A stretch of 64,000 nucleotides of DNA from Limiplasma sp048370855. Lineage in GTDB: Bacteria; Bacillota; Clostridia; Christensenellales; Aristaeellaceae. Under the pieces are notes generated by a model that made no database searches, had not been told where the DNA came from, and saw only the letters and a program-made list of their open reading frames with translations. The DNA is taken from assembly GCA_048370855.1 (NCBI GenBank), contig DBGEOK010000107.1:6591-70590 (forward strand), written 5' to 3'. Shown one piece after another: positions 16,992 to 25,307 of this stretch. Within the stretch, counting starts at the first letter, position 1. Each line of letters starts with the position of its first letter. The translations under genes and the position numbers were made by a program.

Positions 16992-18814
16992 ACTATTCCC
17001 AAAAGCTTGACCTGTCGCTTTGGAAGCGGCTGCTACACATTGCAAAGCCCTTTCACCCCCACCTCTGGCTGGTGGTGCTCGCCATGGGGCTGTGCGCCGT
17101 ATGCGACGTGATTTTTCCCCAGCTCACAGGCTATGCCATCGACCATTTTATCGCCAACCACACGACCGAGGGGCTGGGAGGCTTCATCGGCGTTTACCTT
17201 GCCGTGCTGGTGGTCCAGGTTGTCTGCATCTATGCGTTCCTGTACCTCTCGGGCAAGATCGAGGTCGGCGTATGCTACCTGATCCGCAGGCAGGGCTTCC
17301 GCAAGCTTCAGGAGCTGCCGTTTTCCTATTACGACCGCATGCCCGTGGGCTATCTGCTCAGCCGCATGACCACCGACACCCAGCGCCTGGCGGACACCAT
17401 CGGGTGGTCGCTGCTGGACCTGGTGTGGGGCTTCATCTTCCTCATCATGTGCTCCATACAGATGTTTATTCTGCATTGGAGGCTCGCGGCGGTAATCGTG
17501 CTGGTCATCCCGCCTCTGGCGCTCATCAGCGTATATTTTCAAAAGCGCATCCTGACGGCGTACCGGGACGTGCGCAAGACGAACTCCAAAATTACCGGCG
17601 CGTTTAACGAGGGCATTATGGGCGCAAAAACCACCAAAACCCTTGTGCGCGAGGACAAGAACATGGAGGAGTTCACCGAGCTGACCTCGCGCATGAAGCA
17701 TTCCTCCGTGCGCGCCGCCACGCTCAGCGCGCTGTTCCTGCCCATCGTGGTGTCGCTGGGCTCGCTGGCTACCGCCTACGCGCTGTACCAGGGCGGTATG
17801 GAGGTGATGGCGCTGCCCGCCACGCTTACGCTCGGCACGCTCCAGGTGTTTATTAACTATTCGCTCCAGTTTTTCCAGCCGGTGCGGGATATCGCGCGTA
17901 TCTTTGCGGAGCTGCAAAGCTCTCAGGCGGCGGCGGAGCGCGTGCTTTCGCTGCTGGCGACCGAGCCGGATATCCAGGACAGCCCGGAGGTCGCGGAGGT
18001 TTACGGCGATAACTTCCATCCCAAAAGGGAGAACTGGCCGCCGCTTCACGGCGATATCGCCTTTGAGGACGTAAGCTTTCAGTATAAGGACGGCGAAAAG
18101 GTCCTCAGCCATTTCAACCTCCGCGTAAGGGCCGGGGAAAGCATCGCCCTGGTGGGCGAGACGGGCAGCGGCAAAAGCACCATCGTCAACCTGCTGTGCC
18201 GTTTTTACGAGCCGACGGAGGGGCGCATCCTGATTGACGGAGAGGACTACCGCAGCCGCAGCCTTCTTTGGCTGCAGTCCAACCTTGGCTATGTGCTCCA
18301 GCAGCCGCACATGTTCAGCGGGACGATCCGCGACAACATCCGCTACGGACGGCCGGACGCGGGGGAGGAGGAGGTCGTGAGGGCGGCGAAGCTCGCCAAT
18401 GCGCACACATTCATCTCCAACCTGCCCAAGGGCTACGATACCTTCGTGGGGGAGGGCGGAAGCCTGCTGAGCTCCGGGGAAAAGCAGTTGGTGTCCTTCG
18501 CGCGCGCCATTTTGGTGGATCCGGCGCTGTTTGTGCTGGACGAGGCGACATCCTCCGTGGATACGCAGAGCGAAGCGCTCATCCAGCAAGCCATCACGGG
18601 TATTTTGAAGGGGCGTACCAGCTTCATGATCGCGCACCGGCTTTCAACCGTGCGCCAGGCAGACCGCATTTTGGTGATTTCCGACGGAAAGATCATTGAG
18701 GAGGGCACGCACGACCAGCTCATCGTCAGGAAGGGCTATTACTATGACCTGTACACCGGGCAGTTTCAGGACGAGCAGGGCCAGGCGATCCTGAACGCCG
18801 TTCCGGTTTCATAA
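16970..18814 (+). CDS. ABC exporter half-transporter, subunit with degenerate signature motif
   Basis: A 614-residue half-transporter and the likely heterodimer partner of the product of 15144-16991. Six membrane helices fill the N-terminal half. The nucleotide-binding domain has Walker A GETGSGKST and a full Walker B with glutamate (FVLDEATSSVD), but its signature is LSSGEKQ (Leu500-Glu504) instead of LSGGQ. In the heterodimer this defective signature faces the Asp-bearing Walker site of the first subunit, so the two defects fall in the same composite ATP site while the other site stays canonical. The ribosome site AAAGGAGG lies inside the upstream gene. Confidence 0.93.
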   Translation: MQGHEEIDYSQKLDLSLWKRLLHIAKPFHPHLWLVVLAMGLCAVCDVIFPQLTGYAIDHFIANHTTEGLGGFIGVYLAVLVVQVVCIYAFLYLSGKIEVGVCYLIRRQGFRKLQELPFSYYDRMPVGYLLSRMTTDTQRLADTIGWSLLDLVWGFIFLIMCSIQMFILHWRLAAVIVLVIPPLALISVYFQKRILTAYRDVRKTNSKITGAFNEGIMGAKTTKTLVREDKNMEEFTELTSRMKHSSVRAATLSALFLPIVVSLGSLATAYALYQGGMEVMALPATLTLGTLQVFINYSLQFFQPVRDIARIFAELQSSQAAAERVLSLLATEPDIQDSPEVAEVYGDNFHPKRENWPPLHGDIAFEDVSFQYKDGEKVLSHFNLRVRAGESIALVGETGSGKSTIVNLLCRFYEPTEGRILIDGEDYRSRSLLWLQSNLGYVLQQPHMFSGTIRDNIRYGRPDAGEEEVVRAAKLANAHTFISNLPKGYDTFVGEGGSLLSSGEKQLVSFARAILVDPALFVLDEATSSVDTQSEALIQQAITGILKGRTSFMIAHRLSTVRQADRILVISDGKIIEEGTHDQLIVRKGYYYDLYTGQFQDEQGQAILNAVPVS

Positions 18815-18822
18815 CCAATCGC

Positions 18823-18843
18823 GGCGGCGGGGGTCCCGCCGCC
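18823..18843 (+). terminator. GC-rich hairpin after the ABC exporter genes
   Basis: A perfect 9-base-pair inverted repeat, GGCGGCGGG and CCCGCCGCC around a GGT loop, nine bases after the stop codon. No U-tract follows, so it may be a weak terminator or an mRNA 3' end stabiliser. Confidence 0.5.
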
Positions 18844-18864
18844 GGGGAGGGGGGTGCTTTACCG

Positions 18865-19491
18865 GTGAATTATCCCGGAACAAACCGTTTCGACCAATCG
18901 CTGCCCGGCCGGGGTATCTTGGGCCCGAACGCGCTCAAAATGCCGGAGGAGCTGATGGAAGAGGCGACGCTCGCCCCCGGCGCGCGCGCTTGACTTGGGC
19001 CGCGGCATGGGGCGCTTACCTCTCTCATGCTGCACAAGGAGTACGGGGCGGAGGTGTTTGCCGCCGACCCGTGGATAAGCGCGAGCAAAATGATGCGCGC
19101 TTTGCGGCGCAGGGCTGCGGGCGAGGCGTCGTTCCCCTCCATGCCGACTTTAACGACCTGACGTTTGCCGACGGCTATTTTGACGCGGTGGTCAGCGTGG
19201 AAAGCTGCCATTATTTTGGCGCGGTCAAAGGCTTTTTCAGCGGCAAGCCGCTGCCGCTGCTCAGGCATGGGGACGTGGCGGGAGCTGGACGTTCTGCCGC
19301 AGGAGATGAGCCTTTCCTGGGCGGACGCGGAGGAGGAAATCCTCGCCGCGCTCCATAGCCCGGAATGCGGCGGCTGCTGGTCCGACCGGCTTGCCGCCGA
19401 TAACGAGCATGCAATGGCAGACCGCCGCGCCATGGAGGCTGGAGCGGGGCAATAGATGAATCTCGTGTATGTTGTTGTCAAAAGGGGATAG
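18865..19491 (+). pseudogene. Decayed SAM-dependent methyltransferase
   Basis: Pieces of one class I methyltransferase are spread over three frames. From GTG 18865 the frame reads NYPGTNRFDQS ... LGPNALKMPEEL ... LAPGARA and then hits a stop. After a frame change come LDLGRGMG (motif I, with Arg for the usual Cys), then LMLHKEYGAEVFAADPW, then in another frame VVPLHADFNDLTFADGYFDAVVS and SCHYFGA. The end (about 19270-19455) gives DRLAADNEHAMADRRAMEAGAG, a TAG stop, and in the same frame MNLVYVVVKRG to the stop at 19489-19491. At least three frameshifts, one in-frame stop and an apparent internal loss of the region before 19270 make it non-functional. Intact relatives are about 240-270 residues long. 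Confidence 0.75.
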
Positions 19492-19870
19492 CGGCGGCTT
19501 CGCCCGCGTCCCCCCTTGAAACGCCGAACAGGCCGTTTGATGCCGTCGCGTTTTCGCATACCAGCCCAAAAATGAATCCAGGCCCCTCGGCGCGGGAACA
19601 AAGGCTTCAGGCCCCGGCCTGCAAAGCCTCCGGCGGCGTCGGCTCTGGGCAAGCATCGCGCCAACCCACCGGGAACCCTATGCGTAAAGGGCCGACCCGG
19701 CGCCATGGCCGCCTCGCCGGGGCGGCGAAGCCCGGGGAACGCCGGACGGCTGAAAGGCCCGGCACGTCGGCCCCTCCATGCAAACCCGCGCATAGAAAGC
19801 TTTGCTTGCTTTCCGGCGGCATATTCAGTTGCTCATGGGGGCTTGGAGCCGGACCGCGGCGTTTCCCGAC
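19492..19870. other. Intergenic region with no recognisable gene
   Basis: About 380 bases between the methyltransferase remnant and the darA promoter. Arg/Pro/Ala-rich reading frames are present in several phases but have no ribosome sites or family features. I see no RNA gene and no copy of the R1 or R2 repeats. Confidence 0.5.
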
Positions 19871-19899
19871 TTGCTAAAGCCCGCGTTTTGCTGTATACT
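19871..19899 (+). promoter_or_regulatory. Promoter for darA-holB-ricT
   Basis: TTGCTA at 19871-19876 and TATACT at 19894-19899 with a 17-base spacer, followed by GGGAGG and the darA start at 19937. Confidence 0.7.
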
Positions 19900-19936
19900 A
19901 AAGGCGGCCGAATAGACCAGCATGGGAGGGCTTAGC

Positions 19937-20266
19937 ATGAAACTAATCATCGCTATCGTACAAGACGAGGATGCTTCCCGCTTAATCAGCCAATTAATGA
20001 ACGACGGCTATGGCGTTACCAAGCTTGCCACGACGGGCGGCTTCCTGCGCGCGGGCAATACGACGCTGCTCGTGGGCGTGGACGACGACCGCTTCCAGTC
20101 GGCAATGGATACGATTGAAAAGGTTTGCAAAAGCCGCAAGCAGATCGCCCCATCTCCCGCTTCCATGGTCGGCATGCCGGGCGCGTATACCCCCTACCCG
20201 ATTGAGGTGGTGGTCGGCGGCGCGACCGTTTTCGTGCTGACGGTGGACCAGTTTGTGAAGATGTAA
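19937..20266 (+). CDS. darA: Cyclic-di-AMP receptor protein DarA (PII-like)
   Basis: A 109-residue PII-like protein (DUF970, known as DarA or PstA). It begins MKLIIAIVQDEDASRL and contains the family-specific loops GYGVTKLATTGGFLRAGNTTLL and, towards the end, TPYPIEVVVGGATVFVL. DarA trimers bind cyclic di-AMP and are thought to relay its level; partners are not settled. The ATG at 19937 is used because homologues start with MKL; a further in-frame ATG at 19922 would add five residues and overlaps the ribosome site. Neighbours holB and ricT are its usual companions in Firmicutes. Confidence 0.95.
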   Translation: MKLIIAIVQDEDASRLISQLMNDGYGVTKLATTGGFLRAGNTTLLVGVDDDRFQSAMDTIEKVCKSRKQIAPSPASMVGMPGAYTPYPIEVVVGGATVFVLTVDQFVKM

Positions 20267-20287
20267 CCCAGCCGGAAAGGACCAGCC

Positions 20288-21313
20288 TTGACGCAGACGC
20301 AGCAAAGCGCGCCGCTGCCCGCGTTCATGCGTGCCGAGCGCCTGAACGCGGCGTGCGGCGCCGTATGGAAACAATTTTGCCAACGCGAAACGGTACACGC
20401 GTATTTGTTGACGGGCGCGCGCGGCCTAGGCAAGCGGACTTTTGCCAAGGCACTGGCAGGCGTCCTGTTTTGTACGTCCGAAAAAAAGCCCTGCGGCGCG
20501 TGTGTGGAATGCCGCCGCGTTCTTGACGGCAACAACCCGGATGTGCTGACCCTCTTTGCCGACGACGGCAAGCAGATCGGCGTGGACCGCGTGCGGGAGG
20601 TAATCAGGGCCGTTTCACAGCACGCCTTTGGGAACGGGCGGCGCGTGGTGATGATCGAGCCGGTGGAAAAGCTGACGCAGCAGGCGCAAAATTGCCTGTT
20701 GAAATCCCTGGAGGAGCCCGTCTCCAACGTGGTGTTCCTGCTGATGACGCATGAGCTGACGGCCACCCTGGGCACCATCGCATCGCGCTGCGTGAGGGTC
20801 AAGCTGTCTCCCTGGCCGGACGAGGCGCTGCGCGATACGCTGACGCGCCTTGGGCACGAGCCGAAGAAGGTGGAAGCCGTGCTGCCGCGCTGTGGCGGCA
20901 ATATCGGCGTCGCGCTGGAAATGCTGGACGAGGAAGGCGCGGACCGGGAGGCGCGCGCGCTGGCCCTGGAGGCGCTGAAAGCGACGAGCGACGCCCAGGC
21001 CGTAGGGCTGAGCACGCGCCTGAAGGAAAGCCGCGATGGCGCGGACCGATACCTGAACGCTTTGGAGCAAGCCGTGTACCAGGCGCTGCTGGTGCGCGCG
21101 GGCAGGCTGGAGCCGTCGGCGCTGGCGGATTACCCGCCGATCTGGAGGAAAGCGGCGGAGGCCGCGCCCACGGGGGATTTTGCCGCCTTGCTTCAGGAGG
21201 TTTTTGAGGCCCGGAGGCGAAAAGCCGGGCAGGTTAACTGGCAGTCTAACATCGACCATTTGATGATGAAATTATTGGAGGAGCAAACCAAATGGCAGCA
21301 GTCGTTGGCGTGA
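20288..21313 (+). CDS. holB: DNA polymerase III subunit delta prime
   Basis: A 341-residue clamp-loader subunit of the AAA+ family. The P-loop-like segment reads LTGARGLGKRTFAKAL, followed by a zinc-binding cluster (CTSEKKPCGACVECRR) typical of delta prime and gamma/tau. Later it has QAQNCLLKSLEEP, the sensor-1/arginine-finger region and a SRC motif (TIASRC). It loads the beta clamp on DNA during replication. The start is TTG 20288, seven bases after AAAGGA; a downstream ATG at 20327 would remove conserved N-terminal residues. The stop overlaps the start of ricT by 22 bases, which suggests coupling. Confidence 0.93.
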   Translation: MTQTQQSAPLPAFMRAERLNAACGAVWKQFCQRETVHAYLLTGARGLGKRTFAKALAGVLFCTSEKKPCGACVECRRVLDGNNPDVLTLFADDGKQIGVDRVREVIRAVSQHAFGNGRRVVMIEPVEKLTQQAQNCLLKSLEEPVSNVVFLLMTHELTATLGTIASRCVRVKLSPWPDEALRDTLTRLGHEPKKVEAVLPRCGGNIGVALEMLDEEGADREARALALEALKATSDAQAVGLSTRLKESRDGADRYLNALEQAVYQALLVRAGRLEPSALADYPPIWRKAAEAAPTGDFAALLQEVFEARRRKAGQVNWQSNIDHLMMKLLEEQTKWQQSLA

Positions 21314-22356
21314 GATTTAAAAACGCTGGAAAGCTATATTACTTTGACCCGGGCCGGCTCTGGCCGCCCGCCGGATGCTTCGTAATCGTAGAAACGGCGC
21401 GCGGCCTGGAATACGGCCAGGTGATTACGGGCGTGCGGGAGGTGGATGACGAAATGATCGCCTCCCCGTTAAAGCCGGTCCTACGCATCGCGGGCGACGA
21501 GGATGCCCGGCACGCGGAGGAAAACGAGCGCTTTGAAAAAGAGGCATACCGCATCTGCCAGCACAAGATCGAGGAGCATAAGCTGGATATGAAGCTGGTG
21601 GGCGTGGAGCAGACCTTTGACAACACGAAAATCCTTTTTTACTTTACGGCAAACGGGAGGGTGGATTTCCGCTCGCTGGTAAAGGACCTTGCATCCGTGT
21701 TTCATACGCGCATTGAGCTCAGGCAAATCGGCGTGCGCGACGAGGCGAAGATGCTGGGCGGGCTTGGCCCGTGCGGCAGGCCTATCTGCTGCGGCAGCTT
21801 CCTGGGCGACTTTCAGCCGGTAAGCATCAAGATGGCCAAGGAGCAGAACCTATCCTTAAACCCCACCAAGATTTCCGGCGTGTGCGGAAGGCTGATGTGC
21901 TGCCTGAAATATGAGCAGGATCATTACGAAGCCACGCGCAAGCGCATGCCGAAGGTGGGCAAGGAGGTGGAGACGCCGGAGGGCGTGGGCGTTGTGGTGG
22001 ATATCAACGTTTTGAAGGAAACGCTTACCGCGCGCATTCGCAAGGGCGATTCCTCGGAGTATCGGACCTTCCCCGTGGAGGACGTAAAGTGGGCCAAGCC
22101 GCCCGCCGGGGACGGCCGCGCGCGCGAGCCCCGGGCGGACGAGCCGCGCGGGCGCGGCCAGGCCCGCCGCGCCGGCAGGGAGGATAGGCGCGCGCCGTCG
22201 CCTTTGACGCATGCCGGAGAGGACGATAGGGACGAAGAAATCCCCGACGAACCGCCCTTCGAGGCGCTGGAGGAGGAAATGGAGCCTGTGGAAAAGGACG
22301 GCGACTGGCGCAAGGCGGTTGAGGACGCTCTCAACGCCACGCGCGAGATCGAGTAG
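21292..22356 (+). CDS. ricT: PSP1-domain protein RicT (YaaT)
   Basis: A 354-residue PSP1 protein. In Bacillus subtilis RicT (YaaT) forms a complex with RicA and RicF that carries iron-sulfur clusters and supports RNase Y-dependent mRNA processing and development. The core (about 1-255) contains the paired cysteine motifs GPCGRPICCGSF and GVCGRLMCCLKYEQDHYE that define the family. A C-terminal tail of about 95 residues is charged and low-complexity (Arg/Pro/Glu/Asp-rich) and probably disordered. The gene overlaps holB; the darA-holB-ricT order matches B. subtilis yaaQ-yaaR-holB-yaaT, except that yaaR is absent. Confidence 0.94.
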   Translation: MAAVVGVRFKNAGKLYYFDPGRLWPPAGCFVIVETARGLEYGQVITGVREVDDEMIASPLKPVLRIAGDEDARHAEENERFEKEAYRICQHKIEEHKLDMKLVGVEQTFDNTKILFYFTANGRVDFRSLVKDLASVFHTRIELRQIGVRDEAKMLGGLGPCGRPICCGSFLGDFQPVSIKMAKEQNLSLNPTKISGVCGRLMCCLKYEQDHYEATRKRMPKVGKEVETPEGVGVVVDINVLKETLTARIRKGDSSEYRTFPVEDVKWAKPPAGDGRAREPRADEPRGRGQARRAGREDRRAPSPLTHAGEDDRDEEIPDEPPFEALEEEMEPVEKDGDWRKAVEDALNATREIE

Positions 22357-22385
22357 CTTCTACGTCGGTATGGACTAACAAATAC

Positions 22386-22414
22386 TTGCAATCGCATGCC
22401 TTTCGTGCTATGAT
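22386..22414 (+). promoter_or_regulatory. Promoter for the ferredoxin gene
   Basis: TTGCAA at 22386-22391 and TATGAT at 22409-22414, with a 17-base spacer, 55 bases before the ferredoxin start. Confidence 0.7.
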
Positions 22415-22468
22415 GTCAACGAGCGGCGCGTTGCGCGCTGCCATTGAGATACCGGGAGGTGAAAATCT

Positions 22469-22639
22469 ATGGCATACCAGATTTCCGACGAATGCATCAG
22501 TTGCGGCGCCTGCCAGCCTGAATGCCCCGTGGACGCGATTTCCGAAGGCGACGGCAAGTTCGTCATCGATCCCGACAAGTGCATTGAGTGCGGCGCATGC
22601 GCAGGCGTTTGCCCCGTTGGCGCTCCCGCTCAGGCATAA
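22469..22639 (+). CDS. 2[4Fe-4S] ferredoxin, clostridial type
   Basis: A 56-residue protein starting MAYQISDECISCG. It carries two complete CxxCxxCxxxCP motifs (CISCGACQPECP and CIECGACAGVCP), each providing ligands for a [4Fe-4S] cluster, and matches the length of clostridial ferredoxins. These are low-potential electron carriers for hydrogenases, pyruvate:ferredoxin oxidoreductase and related enzymes, and their presence supports an anaerobic lifestyle. GGGAGGTG is placed 8 bases before the ATG, and the gene has its own promoter and a strong terminator. Confidence 0.95.
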   Translation: MAYQISDECISCGACQPECPVDAISEGDGKFVIDPDKCIECGACAGVCPVGAPAQA

Positions 22640-22660
22640 ACGCACAAAGCAATCTGCAAA

Positions 22661-22693
22661 ATAGAACGGCGCGCCTTGGGCGCGCCGTTCTAT
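22661..22693. terminator. Bidirectional terminator between ferredoxin and lipase-like gene
   Basis: Inverted repeat ATAGAACGGCGCG (22661-22673) and CGCGCCGTTCTAT (22681-22693), followed by TTTT on the plus strand and by T-rich sequence on the minus strand. It lies between two convergent genes. Confidence 0.85.
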
Positions 22694-22705
22694 TTTGCTC
22701 CGGGT

Positions 22706-24583
22706 TCAGGCGGGCGTGGACGGACCGCTGCCTCCGCCGCGCCTGGCGCGCCGCGCGCGGAACGCCTTCACGCCCGCCGCCACCGCGCCGGCTGCGGCGC
22801 CCGCCAGCAGGAGCGCCAGCGCCGCCAGCGCGATCTCTATCAAATGCCTGGCCGGCCAACCGCTCATCGCCACGTCAAAATCAACGGATTGAGATTCATC
22901 CGCGCTTGTCATGGAATCATAAAGCAGCGGCAGCTTCTCGCCGGAGGCGTCGGTCAAGGCGTTTTGCTCCGGCGGGGCGTTCAGGGACGACGGCAGCGCG
23001 ATAACGGCGCTTTCTCCGTTTTCCAGGAACGGCGGGTCGTAAACCAGCGTGCGTCCTTTCAGGCTGCCGGCCTGGTATTCGTTGAGGTAGATCAGCGCGA
23101 GGTCGTCGTCGTTCGCGGTCAGCGTCAAATAGTAGTCGCGGTCGGCGGGGATGGAAAGCATGGTCGCCTCGCCGAGCTTTTCCACCGCCGCGCCGTCAAA
23201 CGGAAGGCCGTCGGAATCATACAGGGCGGGCAGCAGGTCCGCGTCCAAAAAGACGCGCCGGTATCCTCTGTTGTCAACATAAAGGGCATCCGGGTCATCC
23301 TGGGAAAACAGCCAGGCGATATACACGTCCGGGCAGTGCTCGTGCATCAGGTCGGTCGCAAAGCGTACCTCTTTGGTCCATTGAGACTCCATCAAGCCCA
23401 GCTTTTGCATCACAAAGTCGTATAGGAAGACGGAAAACAGCGTTTTGGCCGTCCCGGCCTCCTTTTCCATGCGCTCGTCCAGCCCTGAGGACGAGGCGAT
23501 GATGCCGATGATGGAACGCAGGCGGTTCAGCAGGCTGCCTTTGGTTTGCCAGGAACGCTTGACAACCTCCTCCACGTCCCGCTGGTAGTCCGCCGAGGTA
23601 TGCACCATGTCGTACAGCATTTGGCAGATCTTTTGCAAAAACCAGTTGCATTCCGTGTTGTTCCAGTAGGGAACGCCCGTCATCTGCATATACAGGGGCT
23701 CTACGGCGCTTCTCAGGCGCGCGTAGTCCGAGGAGGTTTCCTGGGCGGGCAGGTAAAGGGTGGTCCCAAAGCGTCCGTAACCCCATTCCGCGAACGGGAC
23801 CGACGGAACGGGATCAAACGAGCCGACGATGTTAAACACCGAAGGGCATGGGTCGCTCTCCGCGATGCGCGTACAATGCGGCGTTGCGAAGGCGTATACG
23901 TACAGGTCGTCCTTCGCGCAGATCAGGCGGTCGCCCAGGATGAAGCCAGCCAAGTTGCTGACGGCGGCGGCGCGGCTGTATCCGCCCATCCAGATTTTGA
24001 CGCGTCCGGTAATCCCCTCCTCCGCGATATACCGCTCGACGCGGTCCACGACCTCGACGGCGGCGTCGGCAAAGCCTTCGTGAAAGTCGTCCTCGCCAAA
24101 GGAGAAATTGCTCAGCCATTCGTCGTGATAACCGCCGCCGCTGACGGCAACGGCGACCAGCGTGACCTGCTCTCCGGCCGATTCCAGGTTTTTGCGGCCG
24201 AGCATGGTGGCGATGCTTTGCTCCGTGGGCTCTATATCGTATTGCTCGCTTTTCAGGCCGGAAAAGCCGGCGTCGGACAGGTAGGCGCGGATAAACTCAT
24301 CCTTGTCGCTCAGGGGGGCGTCGTGGCTGCGAAAGGCGGATACCGCCATGCCCAACGTGCATTGTGCCAGGCGGTGGCAATATTCGGTCGCGGGAGCCGC
24401 GAAGAACGCGTCGCTGTATGGAAAGGACCAATGAAGATTCTCCCCGCGAACAGGGCTTTTAAAAACGCCCTCGATCGTTTGAATGCCGTTTTCAGTTTCC
24501 GCCGCGTCCGCGGAAAAAAGGCACAGGCAACAGGCGACGGTCAGCAGCAGCGCTGTCAGGCGCTTCAGCCGGGCTTGGCTCAT
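22706..24583 (-). CDS. Secreted, membrane-anchored lipase-like alpha/beta hydrolase
   Basis: A 625-residue exported protein. Residues 1-27 form a signal peptide (LLLTVACCLCLFSADA, cleavage after ADA likely). The catalytic part looks like a class 3 lipase-type alpha/beta hydrolase, with the nucleophile elbow GGYSRAAA (Ser203) preceded by KIWM and followed by the YVYAFATPHCT strand and a SFDPVPSVPF segment that may supply the acid. A C-terminal transmembrane helix (about 583-605) followed by an Arg-rich cytoplasmic tail anchors it to the membrane. The substrate is unknown; proteins of this kind are common in Clostridia. It has its own promoter (24635-24607) and ends against the ferredoxin terminator. 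Confidence 0.8.
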   Translation of the reverse strand: MSQARLKRLTALLLTVACCLCLFSADAAETENGIQTIEGVFKSPVRGENLHWSFPYSDAFFAAPATEYCHRLAQCTLGMAVSAFRSHDAPLSDKDEFIRAYLSDAGFSGLKSEQYDIEPTEQSIATMLGRKNLESAGEQVTLVAVAVSGGGYHDEWLSNFSFGEDDFHEGFADAAVEVVDRVERYIAEEGITGRVKIWMGGYSRAAAVSNLAGFILGDRLICAKDDLYVYAFATPHCTRIAESDPCPSVFNIVGSFDPVPSVPFAEWGYGRFGTTLYLPAQETSSDYARLRSAVEPLYMQMTGVPYWNNTECNWFLQKICQMLYDMVHTSADYQRDVEEVVKRSWQTKGSLLNRLRSIIGIIASSSGLDERMEKEAGTAKTLFSVFLYDFVMQKLGLMESQWTKEVRFATDLMHEHCPDVYIAWLFSQDDPDALYVDNRGYRRVFLDADLLPALYDSDGLPFDGAAVEKLGEATMLSIPADRDYYLTLTANDDDLALIYLNEYQAGSLKGRTLVYDPPFLENGESAVIALPSSLNAPPEQNALTDASGEKLPLLYDSMTSADESQSVDFDVAMSGWPARHLIEIALAALALLLAGAAAGAVAAGVKAFRARRARRGGGSGPSTPA

Positions 24584-24606
24584 CCAGATTCCCCCTTATC
24601 AGGATG

Positions 24607-24635
24607 AGTATACCATGAGCGAGGCCGGCTATCAA
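24607..24635 (-). promoter_or_regulatory. Promoter for the lipase-like gene
   Basis: On the minus strand: TTGATA (24635-24630), a 17-base spacer, TATACT (24612-24607), 24 bases before the start codon. Confidence 0.7.
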
Positions 24636-24681
24636 CATGAAACATCCCGCAAGCCCTGCGGATAAGGCCCCGGCATGCCCG

Positions 24682-24926
24682 AGGCGCCGCGCGCATTCAG
24701 GCCGTCGAAAAAGTCCGCCTTTCGGCGAGCTTTTCCGACGAGAACTGTCGGTTTGTTTGCGCCGGAGGCGCAAACTCCCCGCCCGCCTGGGTGCTGCGCA
24801 CATCAAAAGCACCGAATCCATTGCCGACCGCAGGTCAGCCAGGCGATACGATTTCATTTGGAGGGGCTGTCGCCCCTCCAAACCACCCCCAAATAGGTTT
24901 GTCGACAATCTGAAGGCGCCGCGCGC
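24682..24926 (+). repeat. R1-A repeat element with flanking 13-bp direct repeats
   Basis: The element core runs from about 24698 (CAGGCCGTCGAAAAAG) to about 24912 (AGGTTTGTCGACAATCT). It contains the hairpin GTTTGCGCC-GGA-GGCGCAAAC and a second hairpin GGAGGGGC-TGTC-GCCCCTCC. Identical 13-base direct repeats, AGGCGCCGCGCGC, sit immediately outside at 24682-24694 and 24914-24926; the right one forms GGCGC-CGC-GCGCC followed by TTTTT. The core is closely similar to the reverse complement of 57126-57333. It lies between two divergent transcription units. Confidence 0.8.
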
Positions 24927-24959
24927 CTTTTTGCCCATACAGGTCATGCATGCGCCGGG

Positions 24960-25165
24960 GCGCAAGCTTCGGGCCGAAGCCCGTCTGACGGCGGGCCTCT
25001 CCGCCGGGGATTTTCGGACATGCTTTGGCCGGGGCCGAAACGCTTCCCGCCCGGATGCTGGACATGGGCGAAAGGACCGGAGCGATAGCCGGCCGCAGAT
25101 CAGCCGGGCGCTATGGTTCCCTTTGCGGAGGCCGCGCCTCTCCCAAAGCGATGGGTCGGCCTGAA
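24960..25165 (+). repeat. R1-A2, diverged R1 copy in tandem
   Basis: Fragments in the same order as R1-A can be read: GACGGCGGGC, CGCCCGGATGCTG, GGACCGGAGCGATAGCCGG, CCGCAGATCAGCCGGGCG and a GGAGGCCGCGCCTCTCC hairpin. Divergence is much greater than between R1-A and R1-B. No direct repeats were recognised around it. Confidence 0.5.
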
Positions 25166-25250
25166 GCCTTGCGGGTAAAGCCTTACGCAAATGTTTCAAT
25201 TCCTTGACAAAAAGCTGAAGAGCGTGGGAAGAAAAACCAGCATTCATACG

Positions 25251-25280
25251 TTGCATCCATGAGAAGGGGTTCGATATACG
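25251..25280 (+). promoter_or_regulatory. Possible promoter of the MoxR/VWA operon
   Basis: TTGCAT at 25251-25256 and TATACG at 25275-25280 with an 18-base spacer. A perfect TTGACA at 25204-25209 has no matching -10 at the right distance, so the true promoter is uncertain. Confidence 0.3.
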
Positions 25281-25307
25281 CGTTACGCGCCATAAGGAGG
25301 AATGCAA

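Noticed and set aside
24675..25207. Arg/Pro-rich open frames within the R1 repeats (and the same type at 51300-51836 and 57105-57374)
   Set aside because: The frames recur in every R1 copy because of the repeat itself, lack ribosome sites, and are interrupted differently in each copy.
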